DNA of 64,000 nt from JAHFTW01 sp038046785 (GTDB lineage: Archaea; Thermoplasmatota; E2; JACPAO01; JAHFTW01), in the NCBI GenBank assembly GCA_038046785.1, contig JBBSVM010000002.1, positions 150,779 through 214,778 on the forward strand. The letters are read 5' to 3'. The position numbers and the translations under genes were made by a program. Under the pieces are notes generated by a model that saw only the letters and a program-made list of their open reading frames with translations, ran no database searches and was not told the DNA's origin. Within the stretch, counting starts at the first letter, position 1. Each line of letters starts with the position of its first letter. Shown in pieces: positions 24,922-32,792 of this stretch.

Positions 24922-25851
24922 CTACAGGTAGTGCAACGCCAGGAAGACGACGACGGGCAGGGCGATCGCCAGGATGGCGCCGCGTCGGTTCACCAGTTCG
25001 GCAATGCGCTGCGGGAGTTTCATCTGCTCGCCGAAGACCAGCACCGTCGTGACGAGGATGGTGGACGCGATGAACGAATAGGCGGAGATCATCACCTTGT
25101 CGAACAGCGTGAGGGCGCCAAGCGGCGGCAGGCTCACGGTCTGGCTGATGTGGAACCCGACGGCGGTGATGAGCATGCCTGTGCCCAGCGCGAGGCGGTT
25201 GGAGGCTTGGCTGCGGTCGAAGAAGAAGCTGAAACTCGCCACCAGCATGAACGCGACCGGGGGCAGGAAGGTGCGCAGCGCGCTCGACACCGGTTCGCGG
25301 CGCAACTCCAACGTGTAGGTGAGGCGGCTGTAGGACTCCCCGAACGGGTACTCCTTCACCGTCGCCAAGGCGGTGAGGTTGTTCTGGCGCCAACCGGCGA
25401 CGCGGGCGTCCGCGTCGAGCGTCGTCGAACCGGGCACGAAGACCAGCGTGTCAGCCTGGTTGATGGTGTCCTCGAGCGTGATGGTGAGCCGCTGCGCGTC
25501 GAACGGGTAGTCCGCAAAGGCGGGGCTGTTGTAGAGGTTGGCCTGGATGCGGTACCAGACATCGCGGCCGGCGGGTCCGGTCTCGTCGGAGAGCAGCTCC
25601 CGGCTTGCAGCGCGGCCGTTCATGAATTCGAACTGCTCGGGAGTGAAGTTCGCCGGTGCCTGTTGGGGATCCCAGCGCATGTGGAGGTAGAAGTCGAGCG
25701 TGTAGGTGCCCTTCGCGGTGTCGTAGTTCCCCACACTGATGAGATGGAGATCCACGGTGACGGCAACCGGATCCGCCGCGGCGGTGGGAAGGGCGGCAAG
25801 AAGGGCGACGAGTCCGAGGGCGACCGGAAGGGCGCGCATGGAAGAGGGCAT
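24922..25851 (-). CDS. Pentameric ligand-gated ion channel (Cys-loop superfamily, GLIC/ELIC-like)
   Basis: A 309-residue protein with a signal peptide (residues 5-26) and an extracellular beta-sandwich followed by four TM helices. Family motifs: WxD-like YLHMRWDP (about 55-62), YPFDAQRLTITLE (115-127), and a pre-M1 RREP followed by LPPVAFMLVASFSFFF (M1, about 190-212). Later segments are M2 (about 218-238), M3 (about 250-275) and M4 (about 290-308). The length matches prokaryotic channels of about 310-320. No intracellular M3-M4 domain is present, as usual in prokaryotes. It sits 32 bp after a sugar-dehydrogenase-like lipoprotein gene, likely one operon. Start may be Met1 or Met5. Confidence 0.85.
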   Translation of the reverse strand: MPSSMRALPVALGLVALLAALPTAAADPVAVTVDLHLISVGNYDTAKGTYTLDFYLHMRWDPQQAPANFTPEQFEFMNGRAASRELLSDETGPAGRDVWYRIQANLYNSPAFADYPFDAQRLTITLEDTINQADTLVFVPGSTTLDADARVAGWRQNNLTALATVKEYPFGESYSRLTYTLELRREPVSSALRTFLPPVAFMLVASFSFFFDRSQASNRLALGTGMLITAVGFHISQTVSLPPLGALTLFDKVMISAYSFIASTILVTTVLVFGEQMKLPQRIAELVNRRGAILAIALPVVVFLALHYL

Positions 25852-25883
25852 GGCGTCGCGGCGAAAACCGTTGCGAAGTCCGC

Positions 25884-27035
25884 CTACGCGGCGACGACCT
25901 GGTGCAGGGAGCCGCCGTGGTGCAGGACGTACAGTTCGCCTGCCGCATCCTCACCAAAACTGCTGATGTTCAGCCCCGTCTCAAGCAGCAACGTGGAGAC
26001 GCCGTCGCGGAAACCCCACAGGTTGCCGGAGCAGTAGTCGCCGTAGAGGTAGGCGCCGCGCAGAGCAGGAATCGCGTTCCCGCGGTAGACGTAGCCACCC
26101 GTGACGGCGCATTCGTCGCCGTCGTTGCTGTACTCCAGGATGGGGAACACCATGCCGTCGCCGGACGCAGAGCCCTCGAAGGCGTGGTTGCCTTCGAAGC
26201 GGTCCCAGCCGTAGTTCTCTCCGCCCGAACTCGCGGCGGGCTGGAAGCTGACCTCTTCCCACTTGTTCTGGCCGACGTCGGCAATCCACAGGTCGCCGGT
26301 CGTGCGGTCGAAGGCGTTGCGCCACGGGTTGCGCAAGCCGTACGCCCAGATCTCGTCGCGGCCCGCCGTTCCCGCGAACGGGTTGTCCGCGGGCGAGAGG
26401 TAGCCGGGGCAGACGGCACCGACCACTTGGATGCAGGCGACATGGATGTCGAGGCGGAGAATCTTGCCAAGCAGCGACTCGAGGTTCTGGCCGTTGCCCT
26501 GCGGGTCGCCGCCGGAGCCGCCGTCGCCAAGCGCCATGTAGAGATAGCCGTCCGGCCCAAACGCGAGCCAGCCGCCATTGTGGTTGCCGTAGGGCTGCGC
26601 CACGGTGAGGACCGGGGTTTCGCGGCCGTCCCGAATGCGTGACAGCATCGTGTCACCTTTCGGCTTGCTGGAGTAGTGCACGAAGAGGGTGTCGTCATCC
26701 TCGGGATCGAACGCGATGCCAAGCAGCCCCTGTTCGCCGCAGCACTGCGCCTGCGCCGTCAAGTCGAGGGATGTCGTCGGAGTGCCGGAGCGCGTCCAGC
26801 GCAGAACCTTCCCGCCCTGCTCGGCGATGTAGAGCGCGCCGTCGTTCTCGACGAGAGCGATGGGTTTGTTGAGACCGCTAAGGACGGTCTCAAGGGCGAT
26901 GGTGGGGAGTTGCTCCGTCTGCCCCGAGGAGGGCGGCGCCGGGGTTGTTCCCGCCGTGATGGGGCCGGAGTCGGGCGAAGCGCAGCCGGCGACCAGAATC
27001 AGCAACAGGGCAGCGAAGGCGGCAACGCGGAGCAC
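25884..27035 (-). CDS. PQQ-dependent sugar dehydrogenase-like lipoprotein
   Basis: The 383-residue protein starts with a lipobox signal peptide (LLLILVAGCASPD). It then follows the soluble glucose/sorbosone dehydrogenase six-bladed propeller pattern: LNKPIALVENDGALYIAEQGGKVLRW, EQGLLGIAFDPEDDDTLFVHYS, YGNHNGGWLAFGPDGYLYMALGDGG, EIWAYGLRNPWRNAFDRTTGDLWIADVGQ and EYSNDGDECAVTGGYVYRG. Such proteins bind PQQ to oxidise sugars outside the cell; PQQ biosynthesis genes are not in this window. The gene is upstream of the ion channel on the minus strand. Confidence 0.85.
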   Translation of the reverse strand: MLRVAAFAALLLILVAGCASPDSGPITAGTTPAPPSSGQTEQLPTIALETVLSGLNKPIALVENDGALYIAEQGGKVLRWTRSGTPTTSLDLTAQAQCCGEQGLLGIAFDPEDDDTLFVHYSSKPKGDTMLSRIRDGRETPVLTVAQPYGNHNGGWLAFGPDGYLYMALGDGGSGGDPQGNGQNLESLLGKILRLDIHVACIQVVGAVCPGYLSPADNPFAGTAGRDEIWAYGLRNPWRNAFDRTTGDLWIADVGQNKWEEVSFQPAASSGGENYGWDRFEGNHAFEGSASGDGMVFPILEYSNDGDECAVTGGYVYRGNAIPALRGAYLYGDYCSGNLWGFRDGVSTLLLETGLNISSFGEDAAGELYVLHHGGSLHQVVAA

Positions 27036-27079
27036 GCGCCGCCATGGCGGAGCGCTCGGTTGAATCCTGCGATGACTTC

Positions 27080-27115
27080 CAATCCGGCAAATCCGGTCGA
27101 ATCCGGCGAATCAGG
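27080..27115. repeat. Tandem AATCCGG units before the coxB stop
   Basis: The short region has aatccggcaaatccggtcga and then aatccggcgaatcagg, direct repeats of 7-9 bp. It lies between the sugar dehydrogenase gene start and the coxB stop on the minus strand. It may act as a terminator or be a degenerate form of the larger AATCCC hairpin at 14077. Confidence 0.5.
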
Positions 27116-28490
27116 TGACCGTGACGCCGCCGAGGTTCACCATGCCGAGGCCGACGTGGCCCGACTGGCTGCACCACATGTCGAATGTCCCCGCCACAGT
27201 CGGCGTGATGAGGAAGGCGCTCGTTCCGCCGCCTCCCACGCTGGGGCTCTTCGCGACGATGACGTCGCCGGAGCCGCCCTTGTAGGTGCCGATGTGCAGG
27301 TCGTGCGTCGCGGAGTGGGTGTTGGGGACCTGGATGAGGTAGGTCTTGCCCACTTCGAGTTGCAGCATACCGGGTTGGAACTCGAAGTTGCCCATCTCGA
27401 CGCGCTTGGGGATGGCTTCAATCGCGGTGATGGCGAGCGAGCCGCCGTTCGAGCCGGTGAGCGTGTAGCTGCCCGGTTGCGTCACATCGAAGGCGAAGTA
27501 GGTGTCGGCCATCTCGCCCGCCGGGATGGTCTTCTCGGCAACGCCGACCGCCTTGAGCGTGACGTCGGCTGCGGTGTCGGCAAGGTCCACGACGATGCGG
27601 GTCTGGGCAGCGACCGTGAGGGAGCCAGAGAGCAGCGTGCCGTTGTTTGCGAAGCGCAGGCCGTCCGCCGTCGAGCGCAGTGTCAGTTTCTCCAGAAGCG
27701 GGGCGCCGCCTTCCGCTTTCTTGCCGAAGAACCAGTGGTCGAACTCGGCCTGCGGCACCGACCGGATGGCGGCGTGCATGTAGGCGTGGCCCGGGTTGAG
27801 GCAGAACTTGTTGCACTGCACGAAGTAGTCGCCGGCCGGGAAGCTCACCGTCTGCAGGGCGTACTTGTTGAGGCCAAGCGGGTTGGCGTCGTTGAAGAGG
27901 ACGTAGGCGCGGTTGGCGTCGAGAACTTGGAAGGCGTGGATGACGTCGGCCGCCGTGATGTTGAGCAGGAGAGGAGTGTCCTGCGGAACGAGGAAGACGT
28001 TCTCTGCTGCGACGTGGCCGGAGTTGGGATCTGGGTTGGCGAACACTTCGACGCCGGAGCCGTAGTCCGCGAGCCAGTTCCATTGGCTGCCCACGATGCG
28101 GACCTCCATCTCGGCGTCTTCGAGCGCGATGCCGTGGTCGAGTTGGACGAGGCCGCCGTACGCGGCGTAGCCGATGTACATTACCATGATGAGCGGGACG
28201 CCGAACCAGGCGATTTCCGCCTTCATGCTGTGGCGCTCCTTCTCGTTCGTGGTGCGGCCGTGGCCGGTGCCCTCACGGAAGCGGACGATGAGGAGAACGA
28301 GCCAGACGAAGACGATGGCGAAGGTAATGATGCTCAGGATGAGCACGATGCCAAACAGGTCCTCGACAATGCGGCCGCGCTCGGTGAGGGCGTCCGGGAG
28401 CCCCCACTTGGCGGAGGCGGCGGGGCCGGCCACGACCAGCAGGGCGAGGGCGGAAACGAGGACGGCTGCGGCGCGGGCCGGGCGCATCAT
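27111..28490 (-). CDS. coxB: Cytochrome c oxidase subunit II fused to a blue-copper domain
   Basis: The 459-residue protein has a signal sequence and two TM helices, followed by the CuA domain: IHAFQV with the first His ligand, then C226-N-K-F-C230-L-N-P-G-H235-A-Y-M238. The usual spacing is C-x3-C-x3-H-x2-M; here four residues separate the second Cys and the His. After a beta-rich linker a second cupredoxin begins at about residue 365 (MGNFEFQPGMLQLEVGKTYL), with HDLH and C440-S-Q-S-G-H445-V-G-L-G-M450, a type-1 copper set. The oxidase may thus carry its own electron donor. It is divergent from coxA with 60 bp between. Confidence 0.9.
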   Translation of the reverse strand: MMRPARAAAVLVSALALLVVAGPAASAKWGLPDALTERGRIVEDLFGIVLILSIITFAIVFVWLVLLIVRFREGTGHGRTTNEKERHSMKAEIAWFGVPLIMVMYIGYAAYGGLVQLDHGIALEDAEMEVRIVGSQWNWLADYGSGVEVFANPDPNSGHVAAENVFLVPQDTPLLLNITAADVIHAFQVLDANRAYVLFNDANPLGLNKYALQTVSFPAGDYFVQCNKFCLNPGHAYMHAAIRSVPQAEFDHWFFGKKAEGGAPLLEKLTLRSTADGLRFANNGTLLSGSLTVAAQTRIVVDLADTAADVTLKAVGVAEKTIPAGEMADTYFAFDVTQPGSYTLTGSNGGSLAITAIEAIPKRVEMGNFEFQPGMLQLEVGKTYLIQVPNTHSATHDLHIGTYKGGSGDVIVAKSPSVGGGGTSAFLITPTVAGTFDMWCSQSGHVGLGMVNLGGVTVT

Positions 28491-28518
28491 GGACGGCCTT
28501 CGCGACGAGGGCCCCAAC

Positions 28519-28526
28519 CATAAACC
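28519..28526. promoter_or_regulatory. Shared TATA-like element between divergent coxB and coxA
   Basis: cataaacc on the plus strand (ggtttatg on the minus) is the only A/T-rich stretch in the 60-bp divergent gap. It lies about 28 bp from ATG 28551 on the plus strand and about 32 bp from ATG 28490 on the minus strand. One element may direct both transcripts. Confidence 0.45.
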
Positions 28527-28550
28527 CCACCGCTGTTTTCCTCCTGTTGG

Positions 28551-30248
28551 ATGCCGCCGCCCTTTTGTAGGGCCCAGAAGTGGCCGATGCCGTCCATGGC
28601 TGCCGCCGAGTTCGTGATGGCCGAGCCCTCCCACAAACGCACCGGGCTCATGCGCTGGCTCACCACCACCGACCACAAAGAAATCGGTCTCATGTACCTC
28701 TGGGCCGGCTTCTTGTTCTTCATTCTCGGCGGCGTCGCGGCGCTTCTCATGCGCCTCGAGCTGTTCTCGCCTGGCATCCAGGTGGTCTCTGGTGAGACCT
28801 TCAACGAACTCTTCTCGCTGCACGGCACCACGATGGTGTTCTTGTGGATCATGCCCGCCGTCGCCGGGCTTGGCAACTACTTCGTCCCCATCATGCTCAA
28901 GGCGAAGGACATGGCCTACCCCCGCGTCAACGCGCTGAGCTTCTGGCTCATCGTCCCCGCCGGCATCTTGCTCTATCTCCCGCTCGTCATGCAGGGCTGG
29001 ACCGCCGTCAACGTCACCTGGGTCGGTTACCCCCCGCTCTCCACCACCTTCCCCGGCATCGGCCTCGACCTGTGGATTCTCGCCCTGATTCTGCTCGGCA
29101 TGGGTTCCACGCTCGGCGCCATCAACTTCCTCGTCACCATCTTCAAGATGCGCGGCCCCGGCGTCGGCCTGTTCAACATGCCGCTGTTCGCCTGGGCGCA
29201 GCTGGCGACCTCCATCCTCCTGGTCTTTTCGCTCCCGGTTGTGACGGTGGCGTTCCTCATGCTGCTCTTCGACCGCAGCTTCGGCACGGCGTTCTTCACT
29301 GGCGCCGGCTCGGAGCCCATCCTCTACCAGCACCTGTTCTGGTTCTTCGGCCACCCCGAAGTGTACGTTCTGATTCTGCCCCTCATGGGCGTCCTCAACG
29401 AGGTCATCCCCAAGTTCAGCCGCCGCCCGGTCTTCGGCTACACCTCGATGGCGTGGGCGATGCTCGGCATCGCCATCGTCGGCTTCCTCGTCTGGGCGCA
29501 CCACATGTTCACCACGGGCATCAACCCGACCGTGCGCGCCGTCTTCATGTTCAACACCATGCTGGTCGGCGTCCCGACCGGCGTTAAGGTGTTCAACTGG
29601 CTCACCACGATGTGGGGCGGCCAGATTGCCCTCAAGGCGCCGATGAAGCACGCTCTCGGTTTCATCTGGCTCTTTGTCATCGGCGGCATCACCGGCGTCA
29701 TGCTCGGCGCCATCCCGATTGACTACGCGCTGCACGACTCCTACTTCGTCGTCGCCCACTTCCACTACACGATGGTGGGCGGCGCCGTGTTCGGCATCTT
29801 TGCCGGTCTCTACTACTGGTACCCCATCCTGTCGAACGGGCGGATGTACAACGAAAAGCTGGCCAACTGGCAGTTCTGGCTCATGTTCAGCGGCTTCAAC
29901 TTGACCTTCTTCCCGCAGTTCATTCTCGGCCTCAACGGCATGCCGCGCCGCGTCGTGGACTACCAGGCGCTCGGCTCGATGCCGCTCATGAACCAGCTCT
30001 CCACGGTGGGCTCGTTCCTCATCGCCCTCGCCGTCCTGCTGTTCCTCATCAACGTGGTCGTGAGCCACAAGCGCAACGTCCGCGTCAGCGCCGACCCCTG
30101 GGGCGGCAACCGCGTCGTCGAGTACCAGCTCTGGGAGCAGGGCCGCGTCAAGCTCGGCGAAGGTCTCATCGTGGACCATGAGCCGGAGCCGCTCGCGGTC
30201 ACCGAGGCCAAGGCGCGCGCCAAGGCTGAACGATTGGAGGCCATCTGA
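28551..30248 (+). CDS. coxA: Haem-copper oxidase subunit I (A1-type)
   Basis: The 565-residue, 12-TM catalytic subunit reduces oxygen at a haem a3-CuB site. Ligands: low-spin haem His H91 (LHGTTM), CuB site GHPEVY with H268 and the crosslinked Y272, H317 and H318 (WAHHMF), and H403/H405 (HFHYTM). The GHPEV form marks A1-type oxidases with the glutamate proton-relay residue. The leaderless ATG at 28551 fits the TATA; other Met at 28587, 28596 and 28617 are alternatives. Its stop overlaps the ATG of coxC by one base. Confidence 0.94.
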   Translation: MPPPFCRAQKWPMPSMAAAEFVMAEPSHKRTGLMRWLTTTDHKEIGLMYLWAGFLFFILGGVAALLMRLELFSPGIQVVSGETFNELFSLHGTTMVFLWIMPAVAGLGNYFVPIMLKAKDMAYPRVNALSFWLIVPAGILLYLPLVMQGWTAVNVTWVGYPPLSTTFPGIGLDLWILALILLGMGSTLGAINFLVTIFKMRGPGVGLFNMPLFAWAQLATSILLVFSLPVVTVAFLMLLFDRSFGTAFFTGAGSEPILYQHLFWFFGHPEVYVLILPLMGVLNEVIPKFSRRPVFGYTSMAWAMLGIAIVGFLVWAHHMFTTGINPTVRAVFMFNTMLVGVPTGVKVFNWLTTMWGGQIALKAPMKHALGFIWLFVIGGITGVMLGAIPIDYALHDSYFVVAHFHYTMVGGAVFGIFAGLYYWYPILSNGRMYNEKLANWQFWLMFSGFNLTFFPQFILGLNGMPRRVVDYQALGSMPLMNQLSTVGSFLIALAVLLFLINVVVSHKRNVRVSADPWGGNRVVEYQLWEQGRVKLGEGLIVDHEPEPLAVTEAKARAKAERLEAI

Positions 30249-31108
30249 TGTCCGCCCCGCCCGCTACCGGCCACGATGACGCCGCCGACCACCCGCACCT
30301 GCCGCACGGCTCCGTCTGGCCGTTCTGGCTCGCCATGGCCATCGCCTTCCTCGGCATCGGCCTTGTCCTGTTCGGACAGAGTCTGAAGGCGCCCGACCCG
30401 AGCGTGTTCCTCGGCGCCCTCTCGACCCCTGCCGCCCTCGTCGTGCTCGGCCTCGGCGTCCTCGCCCTCGTCGGCACGCTGATTGGCTGGTTCGTCGAGG
30501 ACTACAAGTGGTGGCCCACAAACACGGGCACCGGCACGCACATCCCGAAGGCCGGCGCGCTGCTCTTCATCAGCAGCGAACTGTTCCTGTTCGGCGCCCT
30601 GTTTGCCAACTACTTCACGTTCCAGCACTTGAGCAAGGTGACCGGACTCGGTTGGCCCGACGCGGACATCCACCTCCCGCTCGTCAACACCGCCATCTTC
30701 AGCCTGTTCCTGTTCGCATCGTCGGGAACTCTCCACAAGTCGGAGAAGCTGCTGAAGGCCGGCGACCACAAAGGGTTCGTGCGCTGGTGGTGGATCACCA
30801 TCCTGCTCGGCCTCATCTTCCTGGGCGGCCAAGTCATGGAGTACGCCACCCTCATCCATGAGGGCCACACGCTCGGCTCGTCGCAGTACATCACGGCGTT
30901 CTACATCCTGACCGGGACGCACGGCTTGCACGTGCTTGGTGGCCTCTGCCTCCTCGCCGTGATGGGCGTGCGCGCCTCGAAAGGGCAGTTCACCGCGACG
31001 CGACACGCTGGCCCACAGGTGGCTGGCATGTACTGGCACTTCGTGGACATCATCTGGGTCATCGTCCTGGTGGTCATCTACATCCTGCCCGCGCTGGGCT
31101 TTGCATGA
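30248..31108 (+). CDS. coxC: Cytochrome c oxidase subunit III
   Basis: The 286-residue protein has seven hydrophobic segments in the COX3 pattern: LLFISSELFLFGALFANYF, FSLFLFASSGTLHKSEK, VRWWWITILLGLIFLGGQVMEY, HGLHVLGGLCLLAVM and GMYWHFVDIIWVIVLVVIYILP. Subunit III stabilises oxygen delivery and proton uptake. The start overlaps the coxA stop by 1 bp and its stop overlaps the next small gene by 4 bp. Confidence 0.92.
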   Translation: MSAPPATGHDDAADHPHLPHGSVWPFWLAMAIAFLGIGLVLFGQSLKAPDPSVFLGALSTPAALVVLGLGVLALVGTLIGWFVEDYKWWPTNTGTGTHIPKAGALLFISSELFLFGALFANYFTFQHLSKVTGLGWPDADIHLPLVNTAIFSLFLFASSGTLHKSEKLLKAGDHKGFVRWWWITILLGLIFLGGQVMEYATLIHEGHTLGSSQYITAFYILTGTHGLHVLGGLCLLAVMGVRASKGQFTATRHAGPQVAGMYWHFVDIIWVIVLVVIYILPALGFA

Positions 31109-31335
31109 AGGCCACCGGAGACCGCGCCAAGGCGATTCTCATCCTGCGCGTGCTCGCCGTTCTCATCGCGGTGCCCGGCATCACCATCGGAGGGGCGTTC
31201 ATCCTCTACACGCCCGGGGAGCACACCTTCCATGCGGGCTCGATGGTCGTGGTCGCCGCCGCGGCAGCACTCATCTGGATGGGCGCGCCGGGCCTGGCAT
31301 CGCGTCTCGTCCCCGAAGAAGCTACGCCGACGTAA
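31105..31335 (+). CDS. Small two-TM protein in the cox operon (candidate subunit IV)
   Basis: A 76-residue protein with two hydrophobic segments (ILILRVLAVLIAVPGITIGGAFIL and SMVVVAAAAALIWMGAPGL). It overlaps coxC by 4 bp (ATGA). Size, topology and position fit a subunit IV-like accessory protein of the oxidase, but sequence alone does not prove this. Its end overlaps the convergent permease gene by 14 bp. Confidence 0.6.
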   Translation: MKATGDRAKAILILRVLAVLIAVPGITIGGAFILYTPGEHTFHAGSMVVVAAAAALIWMGAPGLASRLVPEEATPT

Positions 31336-32740
31336 CGCGGCGGCGCTGGAGCAGGTAGATGGGGAGCCCGAGTCCGCCAAGCACGAGCGCCAGCGTTGTC
31401 GGGCCGGGGAACTGCAGGAAGCTTGCCACCAGGACGCCGAGGCTCGAGAGCCCAAAGAGCACCGGCAGAACAGGTCCGCCCGGGGTGCGGAAGGGGCGCG
31501 GCCAGTTCGGCTTGGTGTGGCGCAGCCAGAGGTGCGCGGCCGCAGTGGCAACGTGGAACGCGAACACGGCGGCGACAACGGTGACCGCGAGCTCGACGTA
31601 GAGGCCGGTGAACAGCAGCAGGCAGCTCCAGATGGCCGTGATGAGAAGTCCGAATGCGGGGACGCCGCGCGCATTGAGCCGGCCAAGGCCAGGAAGGAAA
31701 CTCAGGTGTTGCGCCATGGCGTAGCTGATGCGGGGCGCCGTCAAGATGTAGGAGTTGAGGGTGCCGAAAACGCTCACAAGGGCGAGAATCCCCACCGCGA
31801 GTGCGGCTCCGGTCCCAAGCGCCCGCGTCGCGGCAACGGTGGCGAGGTCCTTTCCAGCCGCAAGAGCATCGAGAGCGCCTGAAACGCTCACCGCGTAGAA
31901 CATCGCGCTTGCGACGCTGAGGTAGATGGCGGTGGTGATGAGCGGTCCGCCCACAAGGGCAAGCGGCACATTGCGCTGCGGGTTGCGCACCTCGCCCGCG
32001 ACGTAGGTCCCGGTGTACCAGCCGTCGTAGGCAAACAGGAGGGGAACGAGCGCCGCCGCCATCAGAACGAACGTGTTCCCCGTGCTGGGTTCTGCGACGA
32101 ACGCCTCGGGGTCAGCGGGCGAGAAGAGGAAGACAACGGCAACCAGGAGGGCGAAACCGACGCCTTTTGCCACCGTGCTCAAGTTGGCAATGAGGCCGCC
32201 AAAACGCACGCCAAGGGCATTGATGCCCGCAAGCAGCAGGATGGCGGCAACCGCAACGTAGGCGTCGCCGTAGCCGGGCAGCGTCAGTCCGGTTTCCCAC
32301 GAGCCGAGGACGAGCGGCGTCGGCTCGCCGGGAAGGCCGCCCGACGAGCCGCGCGCGAGGTCGAGGACGATGCCGACGAACTTGCCGAAGGCGGCTCCGA
32401 CGGCGGCGACGGTTCCGGTCATGATGACCCAGAAGTTGGTCCACCCGTACAGGTAGCCGGCGCCCGGTCCGAACGCTTCGCGCAGGTAGACGTACTGGCC
32501 GCCCGCTTGTGGCATCATCCCGGAAAGTTCCGCCACCGTGAGCGCGCCCACGATGGTGAGGAGGGCCGCGATGACGAAAACGGCAAGCACCAACCACGGG
32601 TCGGGCAGGATGTCCACCATCTCGGCAGGAAGGAGCAGGATGCCGGAGCCCACCATGCTTCCGACGATGACCATCGTTGCCGAGAAGAGGCCGAGGCGGG
32701 GACGCAACCCGGTTTGTTCGCTCGCATCCGCACCAGCCAT
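31322..32740 (-). CDS. APC-superfamily amino acid permease
   Basis: The 472-residue protein has about twelve TM segments, the APC helix 1 signature FSATMVIVGSMVGSGILLLPAEM (about 18-40), GALTVAELSGMMPQAGGQYVYLREAFG and the repeated conserved segment FAYDGWYTGTYVAGEVRNPQRNVPLALVGG. It closely resembles the next gene (32793-34352), suggesting tandem duplication. The final codons overlap the oxidase accessory gene on the plus strand. Substrate unknown. Confidence 0.86.
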   Translation of the reverse strand: MAGADASEQTGLRPRLGLFSATMVIVGSMVGSGILLLPAEMVDILPDPWLVLAVFVIAALLTIVGALTVAELSGMMPQAGGQYVYLREAFGPGAGYLYGWTNFWVIMTGTVAAVGAAFGKFVGIVLDLARGSSGGLPGEPTPLVLGSWETGLTLPGYGDAYVAVAAILLLAGINALGVRFGGLIANLSTVAKGVGFALLVAVVFLFSPADPEAFVAEPSTGNTFVLMAAALVPLLFAYDGWYTGTYVAGEVRNPQRNVPLALVGGPLITTAIYLSVASAMFYAVSVSGALDALAAGKDLATVAATRALGTGAALAVGILALVSVFGTLNSYILTAPRISYAMAQHLSFLPGLGRLNARGVPAFGLLITAIWSCLLLFTGLYVELAVTVVAAVFAFHVATAAAHLWLRHTKPNWPRPFRTPGGPVLPVLFGLSSLGVLVASFLQFPGPTTLALVLGGLGLPIYLLQRRRVTSA

Positions 32741-32792
32741 CGCCCCTTCGAGCGGGGCCGCATCCTAAAGCGTTCTGGGCAGAGTGTTTGCT

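Noticed and set aside
28491..30179. N-terminal extension of coxB running antisense through coxA
   Set aside because: The sequence is a low-complexity shadow of coxA. The signal peptide and TM helices start at 28490.
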